A DNA stretch of 10,744 bases from Lactobacillaceae bacterium. Its GTDB lineage: Bacteria; Bacillota; Bacilli; Lactobacillales; Lactobacillaceae. The notes beneath the pieces were generated by a model. It worked only from the letters and a program-made list of their open reading frames with translations, searched no databases and was not told the origin of the DNA. Below are positions 7,867 to 10,744 of this stretch, piece after piece (positions within the stretch are counted from its first letter, which is position 1; each line of letters begins with the position of its first letter). The stretch covers positions 1 through 10,744 of the forward strand of contig CADFHB010000018.1 in assembly GCA_902834055.1 (NCBI GenBank), read 5' to 3'. Position numbers and translations under genes: made by a program.

Positions 7867-7986
7867 ATGCAACGGAAAAAGAAAACGCGCTTCCAGAAGA
7901 TCACCATGGTCGCAATCTGGCTCATGCTCATCGCGATGCTGGGCTCGCTTATCTTCGGTGCCATTGCTTCGTTAAATTTGATTTAA
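7867..7986 (+). CDS. DUF4044-type single-pass membrane microprotein (39 aa)
   Basis: This tiny gene lies on the strand opposite to everything around it. Its product starts MQRKKKTRFQKITMV: a strongly basic N-terminus followed by one hydrophobic helix (about 13-34) and a short tail ending in LNLI. This is the layout of the DUF4044 family of roughly 35-45 residue proteins in lactobacilli, with its KKKTRFQK-type N-terminus; the match is from memory of the family, not a search. The basic end should stay in the cytoplasm. An AGGA ribosome site sits about 7 bases before the ATG, a plausible promoter lies upstream, and a strong hairpin follows 12 bp after the TAA, so it looks like a complete one-gene unit. 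Its function is unknown. It is divergent from the DUF3397 gene and convergent with ftsK. Confidence 0.85.
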   Translation: MQRKKKTRFQKITMVAIWLMLIAMLGSLIFGAIASLNLI

Positions 7987-7998
7987 TTAGAAATGATT

Positions 7999-8047
7999 AA
8001 GGAAACAGGCCGCTGCGGTTCTTTGAACTGTAGCGGCCTGTTTCCTT
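7999..8047. terminator. Strong hairpin shared by DUF4044 gene (+) and ftsK (-)
   Basis: The arms 7999-8021 and 8025-8047 pair over 23 bp with only two G-U positions and a 3-base TTT loop. The hairpin lies between two convergent genes, 12 bp after the DUF4044 stop and 4 bp from the ftsK stop. On the plus strand the T-rich end (TTCCTTTTC) gives a terminator tail. On the minus strand the tail after the stem (CCTTAATCATTTC) is weaker, but the hairpin is stable enough to end or protect the ftsK transcript. A bidirectional terminator is the simplest reading. Confidence 0.8.
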
Positions 8048-8051
8048 TTCA

Positions 8052-10364
8052 TTACTGTTTATCCGTATTTTCATTATCGTCTTGCTTGAACACCTCACGC
8101 GGTTTCGACCCGTTGGCCGGGCCAATGTAGCCCCGCTGTTCCATATCATCAATGATCCGGGCCGCGCGGTTATACCCAATCCGGAAGCGCCGCTGAATTA
8201 AAGAGGTCGAGGCCTTCTGTTGCTGGATCACGAACTTGAGGGCTTCAGTGAAGAGTTCATCTTCTTCCTCATGTTCTTCCTCGTTTTCAATTTCCTGATC
8301 CGTAACCACCATATTCTCGTCGTACTCAGCCGGCTGTTCCTTTTTGATAAAGTCCACCACTGCTTCGACGTCCTGGTCAGAAATGAAGGCCCCCTGAACC
8401 CGGGTCGGCTTGTTCTGGTCGATCGGTTCAAACAGCATATCCCCACGGCCAAGTAGCTTTTCGGCCCCGTTCGTGTCGATAATTGTCCGCGAATCAATCC
8501 CACTGGAGACCGCAAAAGCAATCCGTGACGGCACGTTGGCCTTAATCAGTCCCGTGATGACATCAACTGACGGTCGCTGCGTGGCAAGGATCATGTGAAT
8601 CCCGGCGGCCCGCCCCATCTGGGCAATCCGGACAATGGCATCCTCGACGTCATTCGAAACGGTCATCATCAGGTCCGCCAGTTCGTCGACAACAACTAGC
8701 ACCAACGGGAGGGTTGGCTGTTCGTCGTTTCCCTCCTGTGCATTATTATTTTGAACGAGCTTATTGTACCCCTTGAGGTTACGGACACCGAACTTAGCGA
8801 ATAGTTCATACCGCCGTTCCATTTCCGCGACAACCTTAGCAAGGGCCCGGGCCGCTTTTTTCGGTTCCGAAACAACCGGGCTTAGCAGGTGGGGAATTCC
8901 ATTATAGACACTCAGCTCAACCTTTTTCGGGTCAATCAATAATAATTTAACCTGGTGGGGCTTGGCCTTGAGTAGGATACTGGTCAGAATAACATTGATC
9001 GCCACTGATTTACCAGACCCGGTGGCACCGGCAATAAGGAGGTGGGGCATCTTGGTAAGGTCCGCCATCTCGACATCCCCAGTAACGGTTCGCCCGAGAG
9101 GAACATTTAATGGGCGGTCGTCACTAGGAGCCGCTTCAAACATGTCCCGGAAGCCAACCGTTGCGACCTGCTTATTAGGGACTTCAATCCCAATTAATGA
9201 TTTACCTGGAATGGGAGCCTCAATCCGGATGTCCTTAGCGGCAAGAGCCAGCGCCAAGTCATCTGCTAAATGGGTAATCCGGCTTACCTTTACCCCGACC
9301 GCTGGCCGCAGCTCATACTTCGTTACCGAAGGACCCAGGTTGACGTTTTCAACTGTTGCATCCACCCCAAACGACTGCAGGGTTGTCTGGAGGGTGTGGG
9401 TATTCTTCTTGATGTTTTTGAGGTCGGCCTGTTGGTCAGTCGCTTTCACCTTGGTCAGCAAATCAAGGGGCGGTAACTGGTAATCCTTATCTTCCTGGGC
9501 GGTAACCCCAGTAAGGGGCATGGGATCATCATCCTTCTTCTCCGTGAGTGGTTGGCTGTCTGCTACCGTTTGTTTACTGCTAGCAACAGTAATTGTGGGG
9601 TCCGGTTGGGCAACAGCACTTTGGGCCGCCGTCTTCTCTTTGGCCGTGGTTGGTGGCACCGCTGACTCCATCGGGGTTGGATTTTTTTCTGGCTCCTGAT
9701 TACTTACGTGGGGAGTGACGGCCGGTTGGTCAACGTACTTGTGGAGTCGCTGACCAGCGCCCTGCACCTGGTTGCCCGCCTTCTTCAGGCCAATGCCAAC
9801 GGTGGCCAAAAAATCACGCCACGGTAAGGCAAAGAAGATGACGATCCCGAGAATCATCAGTACCCAGGAGAGAATTGTGGTCCCAATGTGGGCAATCAGG
9901 AGGTTGCTGACGTTATATAGGTAGGCACCAATCATTCCCCCACCAATGGGAACCGTCGTATCACCATTAAAGATGGTTTTACCAAGGTTACTCCAGGTCA
10001 CCTGAATAAATTTAGCGTGAACGCCCTGCTGGTTGACCATGAGGACATGCAACCACATCAACAGGCCCAGGTAGGAGACTATAAAGCCTGTTATCCACCG
10101 GCCCTTCAGGTGCGGCCAGCGGGCAAAGAATGTAAAGGACAAGGCAAAGAACATTACCACAATGATTGCAAGCTGGTAACTCGCGCCAAAGAGGATTCGA
10201 AAACCATTGGCAATGACCGTTCCCAAAACGCCTAAGTTTGTTAATCCCAGAAGCATCAAAAGCGTCACGATTAAGCCCAGGAGGTTATTGATAAGCTGGG
10301 CATCCTTTTTACTACTTCCCCGCTTCTTTGATTTGCGTGTTGCCGGACGCCTTTTTCTCGCCAT
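8052..10364 (-). CDS. ftsK: DNA translocase FtsK/SpoIIIE
   Basis: Membrane-anchored, ATP-driven DNA pump that moves chromosome ends out of the closing division septum. The 770-residue product is close in length to Bacillus SpoIIIE. A very basic N-terminus (residues 1-20) is followed by about four to five membrane helices (roughly 25-185), then a low-complexity Pro/Thr/Gln-rich linker of only about 110 residues. The alpha/beta motor follows, with Walker A GATGSGKS (446-453) and Walker B LVLVVVDE (554-561), plus the family blocks LLIDPKKVELS (475-485) and MILATQRPSVDVITG (591-605). A C-terminal winged-helix gamma domain (about 705-765), which reads DNA orientation signals, ends the protein. It is separated from the motor by an acidic stretch, EIENEEEHEEEDELF (691-705). 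The ATG has a strong GAGGAGG site 7 bases upstream and begins 15 bp after trmL. Confidence 0.97.
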   Translation of the reverse strand: MARKRRPATRKSKKRGSSKKDAQLINNLLGLIVTLLMLLGLTNLGVLGTVIANGFRILFGASYQLAIIVVMFFALSFTFFARWPHLKGRWITGFIVSYLGLLMWLHVLMVNQQGVHAKFIQVTWSNLGKTIFNGDTTVPIGGGMIGAYLYNVSNLLIAHIGTTILSWVLMILGIVIFFALPWRDFLATVGIGLKKAGNQVQGAGQRLHKYVDQPAVTPHVSNQEPEKNPTPMESAVPPTTAKEKTAAQSAVAQPDPTITVASSKQTVADSQPLTEKKDDDPMPLTGVTAQEDKDYQLPPLDLLTKVKATDQQADLKNIKKNTHTLQTTLQSFGVDATVENVNLGPSVTKYELRPAVGVKVSRITHLADDLALALAAKDIRIEAPIPGKSLIGIEVPNKQVATVGFRDMFEAAPSDDRPLNVPLGRTVTGDVEMADLTKMPHLLIAGATGSGKSVAINVILTSILLKAKPHQVKLLLIDPKKVELSVYNGIPHLLSPVVSEPKKAARALAKVVAEMERRYELFAKFGVRNLKGYNKLVQNNNAQEGNDEQPTLPLVLVVVDELADLMMTVSNDVEDAIVRIAQMGRAAGIHMILATQRPSVDVITGLIKANVPSRIAFAVSSGIDSRTIIDTNGAEKLLGRGDMLFEPIDQNKPTRVQGAFISDQDVEAVVDFIKKEQPAEYDENMVVTDQEIENEEEHEEEDELFTEALKFVIQQQKASTSLIQRRFRIGYNRAARIIDDMEQRGYIGPANGSKPREVFKQDDNENTDKQ

Positions 10365-10379
10365 CCTTAATCCTCCTCG

Positions 10380-10744
10380 TTACTTTAATTTATCAAAATG
10401 GTAGGTATGGACCCGGGCAAGGTTCGGGAAACTTTGCTGCCGGAGGGCCTCATAAATCACAATTGCCGCACTATTGGACAAGTTCAGTGCCCGGATATTA
10501 TCGTCATTTTGGGGAATCCTGATTGCGTTATCGGGATACTTACGCATGAACTGTTCTGGTAACCCCGTCGTTTCCTTTCCGAAGAGGAAGTAGTGGTCGC
10601 CAGCTTCCGTGTAGTCGACATCCGTATAGTCATGGTTAGCAAACTTAGAAACGATGTAAAGTTTGCTCATGTCCGGGATCGTGGCGATGAATGACGGCAG
10701 GTCATCGTGATAGGTGATCTTAACCTTATTCCAGTAATCCAATC
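10380..10744 (-). CDS. trmL: tRNA (cytidine(34)-2'-O)-methyltransferase TrmL (5' end cut by window)
   Basis: SPOUT-class methyltransferase that 2'-O-methylates the wobble nucleotide of certain leucine tRNAs. About 120 C-terminal residues are present, beginning LDYWNKVKITYHDD, which matches the internal (R)AGLDYW region of the family; about 40 N-terminal residues lie right of the window. The SPOUT knot motifs are clear: FLFGKETTGLPEQFM (about 52-66 of the visible part), IRIPQ (about 75-79) and LNLSNSAAIVIYEALRQQ (about 86-103). The frame is open to the window edge, and the TTG at 10742 is a coding leucine rather than a start. The stop lies 15 bp before ftsK, so the two genes are probably cotranscribed. 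Confidence 0.94.
   Translation of the reverse strand, partial: LDYWNKVKITYHDDLPSFIATIPDMSKLYIVSKFANHDYTDVDYTEAGDHYFLFGKETTGLPEQFMRKYPDNAIRIPQNDDNIRALNLSNSAAIVIYEALRQQSFPNLARVHTYHFDKLK

Noticed and set aside
7743..7964. Minus-strand open frame of 73 codons overlapping the DUF4044 gene
   Set aside because: It is antisense to the small plus-strand gene and covers the divergent promoter region. The plus-strand frame has the better ribosome site, family-like sequence and a terminator.
8962..9483. Plus-strand open frame of 173 codons opposite ftsK
   Set aside because: It lies wholly antisense to the alpha/motor region of a clearly real ftsK, has no recognisable domain and no convincing ribosome site. 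It is a shadow of the coding strand.

Overview
The window is a stretch of chromosome from a low-to-mid GC Gram-positive bacterium, almost certainly a member of the Lactobacillaceae. The gene order murG-murD-mraY-pbp-ftsL-rsmH-mraZ (read right to left, all on the minus strand) is the division and cell wall (dcw) cluster as lactobacilli carry it. The neighbouring DUF3397 and DUF4044 small membrane proteins and the PASTA-bearing PBP2x-type transpeptidase fit the same group. A heterofermentative genus such as Limosilactobacillus is a guess from the general feel of the proteins and base composition, not something shown here.

Layout in the direction of transcription (high to low coordinates). At the right edge is the 3' part of trmL (wobble-nucleotide tRNA 2'-O-methyltransferase), followed 15 bp later by ftsK/spoIIIE (membrane-anchored DNA translocase). 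Both end at a very strong hairpin, 7999-8047, which also ends a tiny plus-strand gene (7867-7986, 39 codons, DUF4044-type membrane peptide). That gene is divergent from a minus-strand four-helix membrane protein gene (DUF3397, 7384-7737), which has its own terminator. A short intergenic region then carries GTGG repeats typical of the MraZ operator and a promoter, and starts the main dcw operon: mraZ, rsmH, ftsL, pbp2x/pbpB, mraY, murD and murG. The murG gene is cut by the left edge.

The main operon is compact, with gaps of 12-25 bp or TAATG stop/start overlaps (ftsL/pbp and murD/murG). Its products work together at the septum. MraY and MurG make lipid I and lipid II, MurD adds D-glutamate to the cytoplasmic precursor, the PBP cross-links the new wall, and FtsL scaffolds the divisome. 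RsmH methylates 16S rRNA and MraZ is the operon's DNA-binding regulator. FtsK, just upstream, clears chromosomal DNA from the closing septum.

No IS element, phage gene, CRISPR array, tRNA or rRNA was seen, and no intergenic gap exceeds about 130 bp. I found no undescribed system. The least understood parts are the two small membrane protein genes (DUF3397 and DUF4044) wedged between ftsK and mraZ, and the regulatory DNA around them.
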